A stretch of DNA of 64,000 nt from Mesorhizobium sp. B4-1-3 (GTDB lineage Bacteria > Pseudomonadota > Alphaproteobacteria > Rhizobiales > Rhizobiaceae). The stretch spans positions 345,544-409,543 of the forward strand of contig NZ_VFTG01000004.1 of assembly GCF_006439355.1 (NCBI RefSeq), read 5' to 3'. Position numbers and translations under genes: made by a program. The notes below the pieces were generated by a model. That model ran no database searches. It was not told the DNA's origin and saw only the letters and a list, made by a program, of their open reading frames with translations. Positions 17,465 through 25,322 of the stretch are shown here, piece by piece (within the stretch, counting starts at the first letter, position 1; every line of letters starts with the position of its first letter).

Positions 17465-18052
17465 ATGATCCGCAAAAGCTCCGCATCGCTGGCGGCCGTC
17501 GCGATCCTTGCCAGCGTCTGTGAAACCGCCGCCGGCAGCCGTGCGCTCGAATGCTATGAGCCGATCCATAGGCCGGCAATTTACGACACCGTCTACGAGG
17601 ATGTGATGCTGAGCCCCGGCGGAAAGGTGGTCGATTACGACGCGCCGATCTACGGCACCTATCAAAGCGTGGACCAGATCGCGGCGCCGCGCGTCACCTA
17701 TGAAACCATCCCGGCGGTGACACGCACGGTCTACCACACGGTCAAGGTCGACGCCGGCGGCTATGCCTGGGAATGGCGCGTCATCCATGGCCGCAAGGTG
17801 CTGTGCAAGGTGTGGCGCAAGGCCCGCTATGCGCGTGTCGCCGAAACGGTCGTGATCCAGCCGGAGCGCGTGCGGCGCATCGCTCAGCCGGCCGAATACG
17901 AAGCGGTTGCCCACGAAGTGCTGGTGCGTCCGCAGCAAGTCCGCATCCGAGACATCCCGCCCTCATACGGGACGGTGGCGCGCCGGGTTGTGGTGCGGGA
18001 AGGTTCGACAAGCTGGCGGCGGGTGCATATTCCGCGGCATTGCCAGGATTAG
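17465..18052 (+). CDS. Secreted hypothetical protein
   Basis: 195-residue protein with a signal peptide (MIRKSSASLAAVAILASVCETAAG), so probably periplasmic or surface exposed. The ATG at 17465 follows GGGGGAATGTC. The mature region is rich in Val, Tyr, Arg and Pro and contains loosely repeated stretches of the form V-x-x-x-P-x-x-Y-x-x-V (ERVRRIAQPAEYEAV, QQVRIRDIPPSYGTV, PRVTYETIPAVTRTV), suggesting a beta-rich repeated fold. It has three cysteines in the mature part. I do not recognise a named family. It is monocistronic, facing the DUF3126 gene tail to tail. Confidence 0.7.
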   Translation: MIRKSSASLAAVAILASVCETAAGSRALECYEPIHRPAIYDTVYEDVMLSPGGKVVDYDAPIYGTYQSVDQIAAPRVTYETIPAVTRTVYHTVKVDAGGYAWEWRVIHGRKVLCKVWRKARYARVAETVVIQPERVRRIAQPAEYEAVAHEVLVRPQQVRIRDIPPSYGTVARRVVVREGSTSWRRVHIPRHCQD

Positions 18053-18116
18053 GCGATCTTCGCCTGGGCGGCCGGGTTGGCGGTTATGCGCACGCCCCGG
18101 CCGGAACCGAGCCTGA

Positions 18117-18320
18117 TTAGCCCAGGTCGATGTCGAGGATGGCCATCGAGAAATTGTAGTCGCCGTCGTCCTCGTCCTTGAAGACGATGCCGAGGAACTC
18201 GTCGCCGACATAGACTTCGGCCGAGTCTTCCTTGCGCGGGCGCGCCTTCACCTGCAGCTTGGGATTCTGAAAGACGCTTTTGAAATAAGCGTCGAGCTTT
18301 CTGATTTCGTCAGGCTTCAA
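18117..18320 (-). CDS. DUF3126 family protein
   Basis: 67-residue small cytoplasmic protein of a family restricted mostly to Alphaproteobacteria. I use a TTG start at 18320 because GGAG lies seven bases before it and the next codons (KPDEIRKLDAYFKSVFQNP) form the usual family N-terminus. The core continues with QVKARPRKEDSAEVYVGDEF and an acidic C-terminus ending ILDIDL. The function of the family is not known. It is 146 bases downstream of cysE on the same strand, and the two genes are often neighbours, so cotranscription is possible. Confidence 0.8.
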   Translation of the reverse strand: MKPDEIRKLDAYFKSVFQNPKLQVKARPRKEDSAEVYVGDEFLGIVFKDEDDGDYNFSMAILDIDLG

Positions 18321-18466
18321 AAGTGTTCTCCGAAATGTCGGCCTTGTTCGTGGGAACGCGCTTCTGACACGCCAACAATGGCCGTGTAAAGGCAAGCTGG
18401 CAGGATAACATGGGAGAACGGCCAAGCGAAACGGCGGCTCGTTGGGCGGCCGCCGGCAACGGTCAG

Positions 18467-19315
18467 TCAGATATCGAAGCTCACGACGTGGTCCATGCTT
18501 TGCGACGGCAGGAGCTGGTCCATCTGCCGCGAAGGCTGGTCGCAGCCGGTCTCGCCGACGACGCGCGCGGGCACGCCGGCAACCGTCTTGTTGTGCGGCA
18601 CGGGCGACAGCACGACCGAGCCGGCCGCGATCTTGGAGCAATGGCCGATCTCGATATTGCCGAGGATCTTGGCCCCGGCCCCGATCAGCACGCCGCGGCG
18701 GATCTTTGGGTGGCGGTCGCCATTGGCCTTGCCGGTGCCGCCCAAAGTCACGCCGTGAAGGATCGAGACATCATCCTCGATGACGGCCGTCTGGCCGACG
18801 ACCAGGCCCGTGGCGTGATCGAGGAAGATGCCCTTGCCGATGCGGGCGGCCGGATTGATGTCGGTCTGGAACACCGAGGACGAGCGGCTCTGCAGATAGA
18901 GCGCGAAATCCCTGCGGCCCTGGTTCCACAGCCAGTGCGCCAGCCGGTGCGTCTGAATGGCGTGGAAACCTTTGAAATAGAGAACCGGCATGATGAAGCG
19001 GTCGCAGGCCGGATCGCGGTCGTAATAGGCCTGGATGTCGACGCGAACCGTCGAGCTCCACTCCGGATCGTCGTCCAGCATCGCCTTGAAGGTCTGGCGG
19101 ATGAGATCGGAACCGATATCCTGATGCGCCAGGCGCTCGGCCAGCCGGTGGATCACCGCTTCCTCCAGGCTGTCCTGGTTGAGGATGGTCGAGTAGAGGA
19201 AAGCCGCGAGCAGCGGATCTCGGTTCACCGCCTCCATCGCCTCGTCACGGATCGACCGCCAGATCGGGTCGACCGGCTGCACCATGCTGGGGCGGGCAAT
19301 CGTAACGCTGTTCAT
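18467..19315 (-). CDS. cysE: Serine O-acetyltransferase
   Basis: 282-residue enzyme that acetylates L-serine with acetyl-CoA, the first step of cysteine biosynthesis. The start at 19315 (MNSVTIARPS) has GGAGAG upstream. After the helical N-terminal domain comes the left-handed beta helix with hexapeptide repeats: ARIGKGIFLDHATGLVVGQT, VSILHGVTLGGTGK, GVLIGAGAKILGNIEIG. The catalytic His and Asp are in the LDHATG stretch. The C-terminal tail, normally the docking site for cysteine synthase, ends with VSFDI, whose terminal Ile fits that role. Confidence 0.95.
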   Translation of the reverse strand: MNSVTIARPSMVQPVDPIWRSIRDEAMEAVNRDPLLAAFLYSTILNQDSLEEAVIHRLAERLAHQDIGSDLIRQTFKAMLDDDPEWSSTVRVDIQAYYDRDPACDRFIMPVLYFKGFHAIQTHRLAHWLWNQGRRDFALYLQSRSSSVFQTDINPAARIGKGIFLDHATGLVVGQTAVIEDDVSILHGVTLGGTGKANGDRHPKIRRGVLIGAGAKILGNIEIGHCSKIAAGSVVLSPVPHNKTVAGVPARVVGETGCDQPSRQMDQLLPSQSMDHVVSFDI

Positions 19316-19436
19316 CGATGCTCTCCGGCCTTGCTTATTCTCCGGCGGCACATATAGGCCAGATCATAGCACGGTTGAACTCAATTTTCCTTAGTGCTTT
19401 GTCAAATGGACCTGGTTCATCCAAATTCAAGCGACG

Positions 19437-20042
19437 ATGGAAAACGAACCCTTGATCGACGAAGCGCTGAAAAGCGAGCTTACCATGCTCTATCAGGCAG
19501 CGGATCGCTACTATCACGGCTTGGCCCATATCGAAGCGATGCTGGCGCTGACAAGCGAATACCGGCACCTTCTCAATGATCCGCGGGCCGTCGAGGCGGC
19601 GATCTGGTTCCACGACGCCATCTATGATAGCCGCGCCAAGGACAATGAGGCAAAAAGCGCCGAACTGGCCGAGAAAAGGCTCGCCGGGCGCGTCGACCCT
19701 CATCGGCTCGCCCGCATTACAGCAATGATCAACGCCACCGCCACCCACCGGTTGCCGCGTTTCCGCGATGAGGGCGCGCTCAACGATGCTGCCCTTCTGC
19801 TCGACATGGATCTGGCGATCCTCGGCGCCAGGCCGGCGGTGTTCGATGCTTACGAGAAGGCGGTCCGGCTGGAATATGGCTGGGTGGCGGAGCCGATGTG
19901 GCGCGCCGGCCGCGCGGCCGTCCTGCAGAATTTCCTCGCCCGGCCGCATGTTTTCCATACGACCGAATTCCGCGATCGGTTCGAGGCGCAGGCCAGAAAG
20001 AACCTGAGCCGATCGTTGGAAGCATTGCAAGGCCAGCCTTGA
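19437..20042 (+). CDS. HD-domain phosphohydrolase-like protein
   Basis: 201-residue protein of the predicted metal-dependent HD superfamily. The metal-binding residues are visible: H in YYHGLAHIEAML near residue 23 and the HD pair in WFHDAIYDSRAKDNE near residue 57, with a later Asp in ALLLDMDLAILGA. Related proteins of about 200 residues are annotated as HD-domain N-methyl-D-aspartate receptor NMDAR2C subunit-like proteins, but with no established substrate. A nucleotide or phosphate monoester substrate is a family-level guess. It is followed by the agmatinase-family gene 94 bases downstream on the same strand and diverges from cysE. Confidence 0.8.
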   Translation: MENEPLIDEALKSELTMLYQAADRYYHGLAHIEAMLALTSEYRHLLNDPRAVEAAIWFHDAIYDSRAKDNEAKSAELAEKRLAGRVDPHRLARITAMINATATHRLPRFRDEGALNDAALLLDMDLAILGARPAVFDAYEKAVRLEYGWVAEPMWRAGRAAVLQNFLARPHVFHTTEFRDRFEAQARKNLSRSLEALQGQP

Positions 20043-20136
20043 TAGGCCCACAAGCCCGCTGGGCTTTGTCCCTATGCCTGAATTCCAGGGCCTGCGATCA
20101 CTATCGACGATAAACCGCTCCGGGATGGCTGCCAGC

Positions 20137-21102
20137 ATGGAAAACAAGTTCCACCAACCTGTCGACGCCGCGCAGGTGCCGCGATTTGCCGGGCTTTCCA
20201 CCTTCATGCGCCTGCCGGCCGTGCCAAGCGCGAAAGGGCTGGACATCGCCCTTGTCGGCATTCCCTGGGACGGCGGCACGACCAACAGGGCCGGCGCCCG
20301 CCACGGTCCGCGCGAGATCAGGAACCAGTCGAGCCTGATGCGCCGCGTCCATCACGTCTCGGGAACCGAGCCCTTCAGCATTGCCAATATCGCCGATGTC
20401 GGCGACGTTTCGGTCAATCCGATCAACCTGCTCGACGGGTTGAAGCGCATCGAGGACGGCATTGCCGCGATCGTAGCGGACGGTGCCCTGCCGCTCGCCG
20501 CAGGCGGCGACCACCTGACGACGCTGCCGGTGCTGCGCGCGGTGGCCCGCAAGGGGCCGGTCGGCATGATTCACTTCGACGCCCATTCCGACACCAACGA
20601 CCGCTATTTCGGCGACAATCCCTATACGCATGGAACGCCGTTCCGGCGCGCGATCGAGGAAGGGCTGCTCGACCCCAAGCGGATTGTCCAGATCGGGATC
20701 AGGGGCTCGATCTATGAGCCGGGCGAGCACGACTGGGCGACCGCCCGGGGCGTGCGCATCATCTATATGGAGGAGTTCGTCCGGCGCGGCGCCGCTTCCG
20801 TCATGCAGGAAGCGCGCGATCTTGTCGGCGACAGCCCGACCTATGTGACGTTCGACATCGATTGCATCGATCCGTCCATGGCCCCCGGCACCGGCACGCC
20901 AGAGTTGGGCGGCTTCACGACGCGCGAGGCACAGGAGATGGTTCGGCTGCTGGGCGGATTGAACTTCGCCGGCGCCGATGTCGTCGAGGTCGCGCCTCCC
21001 TTTGACATTGGCGGCATGACGGCGCTGGCCGGCGCGACGATGATGTTCGAACTGCTGTGCGTCATGGCGAGATCCCTCGCCGACAGGAGAGCGCAGGGCT
21101 AG
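20137..21102 (+). CDS. Agmatinase/guanidino-acid hydrolase family
   Basis: About 321-residue ureohydrolase, from the ATG at 20137 with GGGATGG eight bases upstream; in-frame ATGs at 20074 and 20125 are possible. The binuclear Mn site is complete: GGDH at the N-terminal ligand, HFDAHSDTND, and FDIDCIDPSMAPGTGTPE. These enzymes release urea from agmatine or other guanidino compounds such as guanidinobutyrate. The sequence does not let me separate agmatinase from guanidinobutyrase or guanidinopropionase; no arginine decarboxylase or transporter is adjacent to decide it. The TAG stop runs into a truncated family A repeat (GCAATTCCAGGAAT). Confidence 0.85.
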   Translation: MENKFHQPVDAAQVPRFAGLSTFMRLPAVPSAKGLDIALVGIPWDGGTTNRAGARHGPREIRNQSSLMRRVHHVSGTEPFSIANIADVGDVSVNPINLLDGLKRIEDGIAAIVADGALPLAAGGDHLTTLPVLRAVARKGPVGMIHFDAHSDTNDRYFGDNPYTHGTPFRRAIEEGLLDPKRIVQIGIRGSIYEPGEHDWATARGVRIIYMEEFVRRGAASVMQEARDLVGDSPTYVTFDIDCIDPSMAPGTGTPELGGFTTREAQEMVRLLGGLNFAGADVVEVAPPFDIGGMTALAGATMMFELLCVMARSLADRRAQG

Positions 21103-21135
21103 CGCAATTCCAGGAATGCGCTCAGCGCCTTCCGG

Positions 21136-21636
21136 CTAGTCCGGAAAGGTCTCGATCCTCTGGCTGTAGATACTGAATCCGGCGCTTCCGTAAACCGTCT
21201 GGGCGGCCGGATGGTCATAAGTGTCGGTGTGAAGCCAAAGCCTTTGCGGCCGATGCGACCACGCCGCGCGCAATGCTCGGTCGAGCAGGAAGGGCCCCAG
21301 CCGCTTGCCTTGGAAGGCCGGGGCCAGTCCAAAATGAACGAGCTCGATGGCTGCCTCCCCGACGCCGTTGAACTCGCAGAACCCCGCAGCCTCGCCATCG
21401 ACGCGCAGCACATGAATGTGCGTGGCGTCATCGACGAGCAGCGTTTCGAGGTCCGCCTCGGGCATGCGCAGGCGCTGGTCCCATCGCACCGGTCCGCCGA
21501 CCGCGCGGTAGAGATCGAGATAGCCGGAAAGGCAGAGCCTTTCGCGCGTCGCGACGACGCCGGGCAAAGGGGGCGCAAGCGGCGCGCCCTGCGGCGGCGC
21601 CAGCATCTCCATATAGGTGACGAGAAGATCGACCAT
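21136..21636 (-). CDS. GNAT-family N-acetyltransferase
   Basis: 166-residue acyl-CoA-dependent acetyltransferase. The start is uncertain: ATG 21636 (MVDLLVTYMEML) is used, but a TTG at 21663 overlapping the upstream hydrolase stop as TTGA would give 175 residues and translational coupling. The GNAT core includes HVLRVDGEAAGFCEF (strand 3), ELVHFGLAPAFQGKRLGPFLLDRAL (acetyl-CoA loop region Q-x-x-x-x-G-x-x) and LHTDTYDHPAAQTVYGSAGF near the end. The substrate is unknown. It is the last gene of a minus-strand run with the alpha/beta hydrolase and DUF192 genes. Confidence 0.8.
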   Translation of the reverse strand: MVDLLVTYMEMLAPPQGAPLAPPLPGVVATRERLCLSGYLDLYRAVGGPVRWDQRLRMPEADLETLLVDDATHIHVLRVDGEAAGFCEFNGVGEAAIELVHFGLAPAFQGKRLGPFLLDRALRAAWSHRPQRLWLHTDTYDHPAAQTVYGSAGFSIYSQRIETFPD

Positions 21637-21659
21637 TTGTGCCGAGGAGCACGGCGCGC

Positions 21660-22427
21660 TCAAAGCGGGTTTTCGGCGTAGAATTCGAGCACGCGCTGCT
21701 TGAAGCTCTTGTCGCCGACGGCAAGCATGTGGTCGCGCCCCTCGATGTGGAAGGCCCTGGCATTGGGCATCAGGGCGGCGAGCTCGTCCGGCGAGCCGCC
21801 GATATCGTCCTTCGTGCCGACGGCGATCAGCGTTGGCTGGGCGATGCGGGCCATGTCGTCCTCGCTGAGCAGCTCGCGCGACTTTGCGATACAGGCCGCG
21901 AGCGCGCGGCGGTCGCTGCGCGTCTGGTCGGCGAAGGCGCGAAAGGAACGGCCGCGCGGATGCGTGGTCTGGGAGGGGTCTTCCGCCAGCAGGGCGGCGG
22001 CGATCGGATCCCAGTCGCCGACGCCGTCGACCATGCCGATGCCGAGGCCGCCGAACACCAGCGTGGCGACCTTCTCCGGATCGGAGAGCGCCAGGAAAGC
22101 CGAAACGCGCGCGCCCATGGAATAGCCCATGACATGCGCGCGCTCGATGCCGAGATGATCGAGCAGCGCCGCCGCGTCGGATGCCATCTTTTCCGGCGTA
22201 TAATCGGCCTCGTCATAGCTCTTCGACGACGAGCCATGGCCGCGATGGTCGAAAGCGATCGCCCGGTAGCCGGCATCGCTCAACGTCTTGAACCAGCCCG
22301 GCGAGACCCAGTTGACATAGTGGCTGGAGGCAAAGCCATGGATCATCAGCACGGGATCGCCCTGCCCCGAGGCCGGCTGGCGATCGAGATAGGCGAGTTC
22401 GAAGCCGTCATGCGAAAAGAATTGCAT
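21660..22427 (-). CDS. Alpha/beta hydrolase
   Basis: 255-residue cytoplasmic serine hydrolase. Motifs in order: oxyanion-hole region MIHGFASSH, DHRGHGSSSKS, nucleophile elbow GYSMGA (Ser near residue 100), and late catalytic Asp (VGTKDDIGGS) and His (EGRDHMLAV). Proteins of this type cleave esters, lactones or C-C bonds; the substrate cannot be told from sequence. It starts 11 bases after the stop of the DUF192 gene and overlaps or touches the GNAT gene, so all three are likely one operon. Confidence 0.85.
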   Translation of the reverse strand: MQFFSHDGFELAYLDRQPASGQGDPVLMIHGFASSHYVNWVSPGWFKTLSDAGYRAIAFDHRGHGSSSKSYDEADYTPEKMASDAAALLDHLGIERAHVMGYSMGARVSAFLALSDPEKVATLVFGGLGIGMVDGVGDWDPIAAALLAEDPSQTTHPRGRSFRAFADQTRSDRRALAACIAKSRELLSEDDMARIAQPTLIAVGTKDDIGGSPDELAALMPNARAFHIEGRDHMLAVGDKSFKQRVLEFYAENPL

Positions 22428-22437
22428 CGAACCGCTT

Positions 22438-22932
22438 TCAGTTGGAAACGGCGCTGATGGCCGGATGGCGCAAGAGATCGCCTTCCTTGATGCCGTCCTT
22501 GGCAGCCGTGCCTGCCTTCAGTTCAAGCACGAAGCGCACGGGCTGCCCGGGCGAGATGATCGCTTCGGATTCAGGCTCGCCGCGCTTGATGGCTTTGATC
22601 CTGCCGTCCTCCCCGATGAAGACGAGGTCGAGCGCCATCGGCGTGTTCTTCATCCAGAAATCCACCTCGCTGGTTCTTTCGAAGACGAACAACATGCCGT
22701 GATCCTCGGCCATGGTTCGGCGAAACATCAGGCCTGCCTCCCGCTCCGCGGAGGTGTCGGCGATCTCGATGGAGAAGGAACGCTCGCCCGAACCGGTCGC
22801 CACCACCAGCGGCGTCCGGTCGGTGGGCAGCAGCATCGCATCCGCCGAACTCGGCTTCGCGGCGATAAAACAGGCGGCGAAAACGATCGCGGCGCAGAGC
22901 GCGCCCGCGGTCAGCCAGTTGCGATAAGCCAT
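22438..22932 (-). CDS. DUF192 family exported protein
   Basis: 164-residue protein with an N-terminal signal or anchor (NWLTAGALCAAIVFAACFIA). The start at 22932 (MAYRNW) has GAGGTACCCC upstream. The DUF192 core is clear: AEREAGLMFRRTMAEDHGMLFVFE, DFWMKNTPMALDLVFIGEDG and GQPVRFVLELKAGTAAKDGIKEGD. The family forms a small beta barrel of unknown function found in periplasm or extracellular space. Genes of this family are commonly next to cold-shock proteins in Rhizobiales; the double cold-shock gene here is directly upstream on the same strand, 110 bases away, with a decayed repeat between. Confidence 0.88.
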   Translation of the reverse strand: MAYRNWLTAGALCAAIVFAACFIAAKPSSADAMLLPTDRTPLVVATGSGERSFSIEIADTSAEREAGLMFRRTMAEDHGMLFVFERTSEVDFWMKNTPMALDLVFIGEDGRIKAIKRGEPESEAIISPGQPVRFVLELKAGTAAKDGIKEGDLLRHPAISAVSN

Positions 22933-22962
22933 GGGGTACCTCGTGCAGACCTTTGTCCTAAC

Positions 22963-23005
22963 CCATGATCCGGAGAACTGGAACCGGTTTCGGACAAGAT
23001 GGTCG
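22963..23005. repeat. Decayed family B repeat
   Basis: CATGATCCGGAGAACTGGAA followed by CCGGTTTCGGACAAGAT matches the left arm and core of family B. The right arm is degraded (GATGGTC instead of GATCATGCTC) and the second hairpin is absent. Confidence 0.5.
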
Positions 23006-23042
23006 GTCCGCGGCAAAGGCGTTTTTCGCGGCGTCGATAGGC

Positions 23043-23636
23043 CTAATGCGAGACCGACAAGGTACCCATATCGGGGTGGATTTCGGCGGCCATAAGGCCT
23101 TTGTCGCCGCGTCCGAACCGGACGAGCACGACCTGGCCAGGCCGGAGCTCGGTTATGCCGTAGCGCCGCAGCGTCTCCATATGGACGAAGATATCTTCCG
23201 TCCCCTCGCCTCGCGTCAGGAAGCCGAAACCCTTGGTGCGGTTGAACCACTTGACCAGGGCCCGCTCGAGGCCGCTCTCCGGGCTTACGGTGACGTGGGT
23301 GCGCTGTTCCTGCTCCGCCGGGTGCACCGCCGTTGAGGCATCCATGGACAGGACGCGGAAAGCCTGCAGCCCGCGTTCGCCCTGTTTCACCAGGCAGACG
23401 ACCCGCGCGCCCTCCAGCGCGGTCTGGAAGCCGTCCCTTCGAAGACAGGTCACATGGAGGAGGATATCACCCGAGACGCCGTCGTCCGGAAGAATGAAGC
23501 CGTAGCCCTTGGCCACGTCGAACCATTTGATAGCGCCGGCGATTTCGACAAGCTCGGCGGGGTCGCCGCCATTGTCCCGCTTCAAGGCGTCGTCAAGGCT
23601 TCCGTCCCGCCTCGTGAAAGAGGCTTTTTCCCCCAT
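23043..23636 (-). CDS. Double cold-shock domain protein
   Basis: 197-residue protein with two cold-shock domains. The ATG at 23636 ([11 protein letters not shown]) has GGGGG eight bases upstream. Domain 1 (about residues 30-95) has [20 protein letters not shown] and DILLHVT; domain 2 (about 125-190) has [20 protein letters not shown] and DIFVHMETL, so both carry RNP1 and RNP2 nucleic-acid-binding motifs. A charged linker rich in Glu and Thr joins them. Single-domain Csps are RNA chaperones; two-domain forms occur in Rhizobiales and presumably bind longer RNA segments. The first domain has [11 protein letters not shown], a slightly altered RNP2. Confidence 0.92.
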   Translation of the reverse strand: MGEKASFTRRDGSLDDALKRDNGGDPAELVEIAGAIKWFDVAKGYGFILPDDGVSGDILLHVTCLRRDGFQTALEGARVVCLVKQGERGLQAFRVLSMDASTAVHPAEQEQRTHVTVSPESGLERALVKWFNRTKGFGFLTRGEGTEDIFVHMETLRRYGITELRPGQVVLVRFGRGDKGLMAAEIHPDMGTLSVSH

Positions 23637-23896
23637 AAGAACGCCCCCTTTTTCCAACTGAACCGCAACTGATTCTTGCCAAGAGATTAACACTGCGGCT
23701 TCCGGGGTGTGCAAGGGCTGACGTGCCTTTTTTCACTGTTCAGCACCGGAAAGGCTGAATTGTTGTTTGCCGGCGCTTCCGGAAGTCGAATGACGAGCCC
23801 GAAAATCGATCCTGCCGCCGCATTTGTCGGACGATTGCCCTTTCGCGGGGTGGCCCCTATGTTGCCTGGTAACCCCAACAGCCAAGGAAATCCGCC

Positions 23897-24337
23897 ATGC
23901 GCTATCTGCACACAATGGTCCGCATCGCCGATATCGACCAGTCTCTCGATTTCTACTGCAACAAGCTCGGTCTGAAGGAGGTTCGCCGCTACGAAAACGA
24001 TCAAGGCCGCTACACGCTGATCTTCCTTGCCGCGCCCGAAGACGAGCAGAGCGGCATCGAAGAGAAGGCGCCGCTGATCGAGCTGACCTACAATTGGGAC
24101 CCGGAGGAGTACAAGGGCGGCCGCAATTTCGGCCACCTCGCCTATGAGGTCGACGACATCTACGCCACCTGCCAGAAGCTGATGGACAATGGCGTGACCA
24201 TTAATCGCCCGCCGCGCGACGGCAACATGGCCTTCATCCGCTCGCCGGACGGCATCTCGATCGAGCTGCTGCAGAAAGGCCCCGCCAAGGCCAAGGCCGA
24301 ACCATGGGCCTCGATGGCAAACACAGGCGTCTGGTAA
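23897..24337 (+). CDS. gloA: Lactoylglutathione lyase (glyoxalase I)
   Basis: 146-residue metalloenzyme that converts the methylglyoxal-glutathione adduct to S-lactoylglutathione. It starts [20 protein letters not shown], giving the first metal His, and continues with [20 protein letters not shown], an internal Glu ligand region ([14 protein letters not shown]), [10 protein letters not shown] with the second His, and [13 protein letters not shown] with the last Glu. Length and spacing match Ni/Zn glyoxalase I. A good ribosome site (AAGGAAATCC) precedes the ATG. A rho-independent terminator lies between it and the next gene. Confidence 0.95.
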   Translation: MRYLHTMVRIADIDQSLDFYCNKLGLKEVRRYENDQGRYTLIFLAAPEDEQSGIEEKAPLIELTYNWDPEEYKGGRNFGHLAYEVDDIYATCQKLMDNGVTINRPPRDGNMAFIRSPDGISIELLQKGPAKAKAEPWASMANTGVW

Positions 24338-24410
24338 AACCGACGATCCATGTCGATTTGACCGGCGGCCGCTGGCGTCTGGCCAGGCCGTGCCTATTTA
24401 TCCACCATGG

Positions 24411-24439
24411 CGCCAGCCTCATCGGGGCTGGCGTTTCTT
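24411..24439 (+). terminator. gloA terminator
   Basis: CGCCAGCC (24411-24418) pairs with GGCTGGCG (24426-24433), followed by TTTCTT. It lies about 75 bases after the glyoxalase stop and just before the DUF2218 gene. Confidence 0.75.
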
Positions 24440-24459
24440 CATCCGCCAGGAGAATCTTC

Positions 24460-24747
24460 ATGCCGACCAGTCGCGCCGATGTCGCCACCGAGCACGCAAG
24501 CCGTTACCTGCAGCAACTCTGCAAGCATTGGTCGCACAAATTCCCGGTCGAGTTCGACCCGCGGCACGGCGCCATCCAACTCTCGATCGGCCGCACCGTG
24601 ATGGATGCCGATGATCATGCGTTGCACATCGCTCTGGCCGCCGACGACGAAGCGTCGCTGGAGCGGTTGGAGAGCGTGGTCGCCGACCACATCAAGCGCT
24701 TCGCCTTCCGCGAGGAATTGAGCTTCGACTGGCAGAAGGCCGCTTGA
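24460..24747 (+). CDS. DUF2218 family protein
   Basis: 95-residue small cytoplasmic protein starting at ATG 24460 with CAGGAGA upstream. The family features are an N-terminal helix with ATEHASRYLQQLCKHWSHKF, a central PVEFDPRHGAIQLSIG segment, and a C-terminal helix DHIKRFAFREELSFDWQKA. DUF2218 proteins occur widely in Proteobacteria and Actinobacteria, often beside siderophore or metal transport genes; no such gene is adjacent here. The function is unknown. It converges on the DUF1697 gene with 14 bases between their stops. Confidence 0.85.
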   Translation: MPTSRADVATEHASRYLQQLCKHWSHKFPVEFDPRHGAIQLSIGRTVMDADDHALHIALAADDEASLERLESVVADHIKRFAFREELSFDWQKAA

Positions 24748-24761
24748 AGTTGCCGTAGCCC

Positions 24762-25322
24762 TCAGCCGTCGGCCTTGCCGGCCATGTCGAGCAGCGCAAG
24801 CACGCTGCGCCAGTTGCGTGCCGTACCCGGCACCTTCAAGGTGCGCGAGATGAGATTGGCGAACACCGATTTGCCGAGCCCGTCGGGCGCATGCAGGTAA
24901 AGCACGTCGCCCTTGATCTCGAAACGCTCGGGGCCGGTGCATTTGTCGGCAAGGCGCTTCGCTTCCTCGGCCGTCGGCTCCCGTTCCAGCGCATAGGCGT
25001 GCAGCTTGGTCGGCTCGCCGGCGACCTCGGGATAGGGATTGTCCTTCACCAGCCGCTCGAACCAGCCGGCATCGCGCACCATGATGCGCGAGTTGAAGCC
25101 CCACTTCTTCTCGAAAGCCGCCTCGAGTTCCTGGGTCAGCGCCGCCGCATCCCCCTTCTTCGCCCGGAACACGACATTGCCGCTCTGCACATACGTCACG
25201 ACATCGCTGAAGCCGAGGCCTTCGAAGAAGGTTTTGAGCTCCGCCATCTTGACGATGCGGTTGCCGCCGACATTGATGCCGGAAAACAGCGCGACGAAAA
25301 CCGTGCTATGTTTTGCGCTCAT
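24762..25322 (-). CDS. DUF1697 family protein
   Basis: 186-residue protein starting MSAKHSTVFVALFSGINVGG, the usual DUF1697 N-terminus (F-x-x-LLRGINVGG type). The middle has VVTYVQSGNVVFRAK, a strongly conserved family stretch, and FNSRIMVRDAGWFERLV; the end has FEIKGDVLYLHAPDGLGKS. Function is not established. The ATG overlaps the stop of the upstream threonine ammonia-lyase gene by four bases, so the two are translated from one message. Confidence 0.9.
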   Translation of the reverse strand: MSAKHSTVFVALFSGINVGGNRIVKMAELKTFFEGLGFSDVVTYVQSGNVVFRAKKGDAAALTQELEAAFEKKWGFNSRIMVRDAGWFERLVKDNPYPEVAGEPTKLHAYALEREPTAEEAKRLADKCTGPERFEIKGDVLYLHAPDGLGKSVFANLISRTLKVPGTARNWRSVLALLDMAGKADG

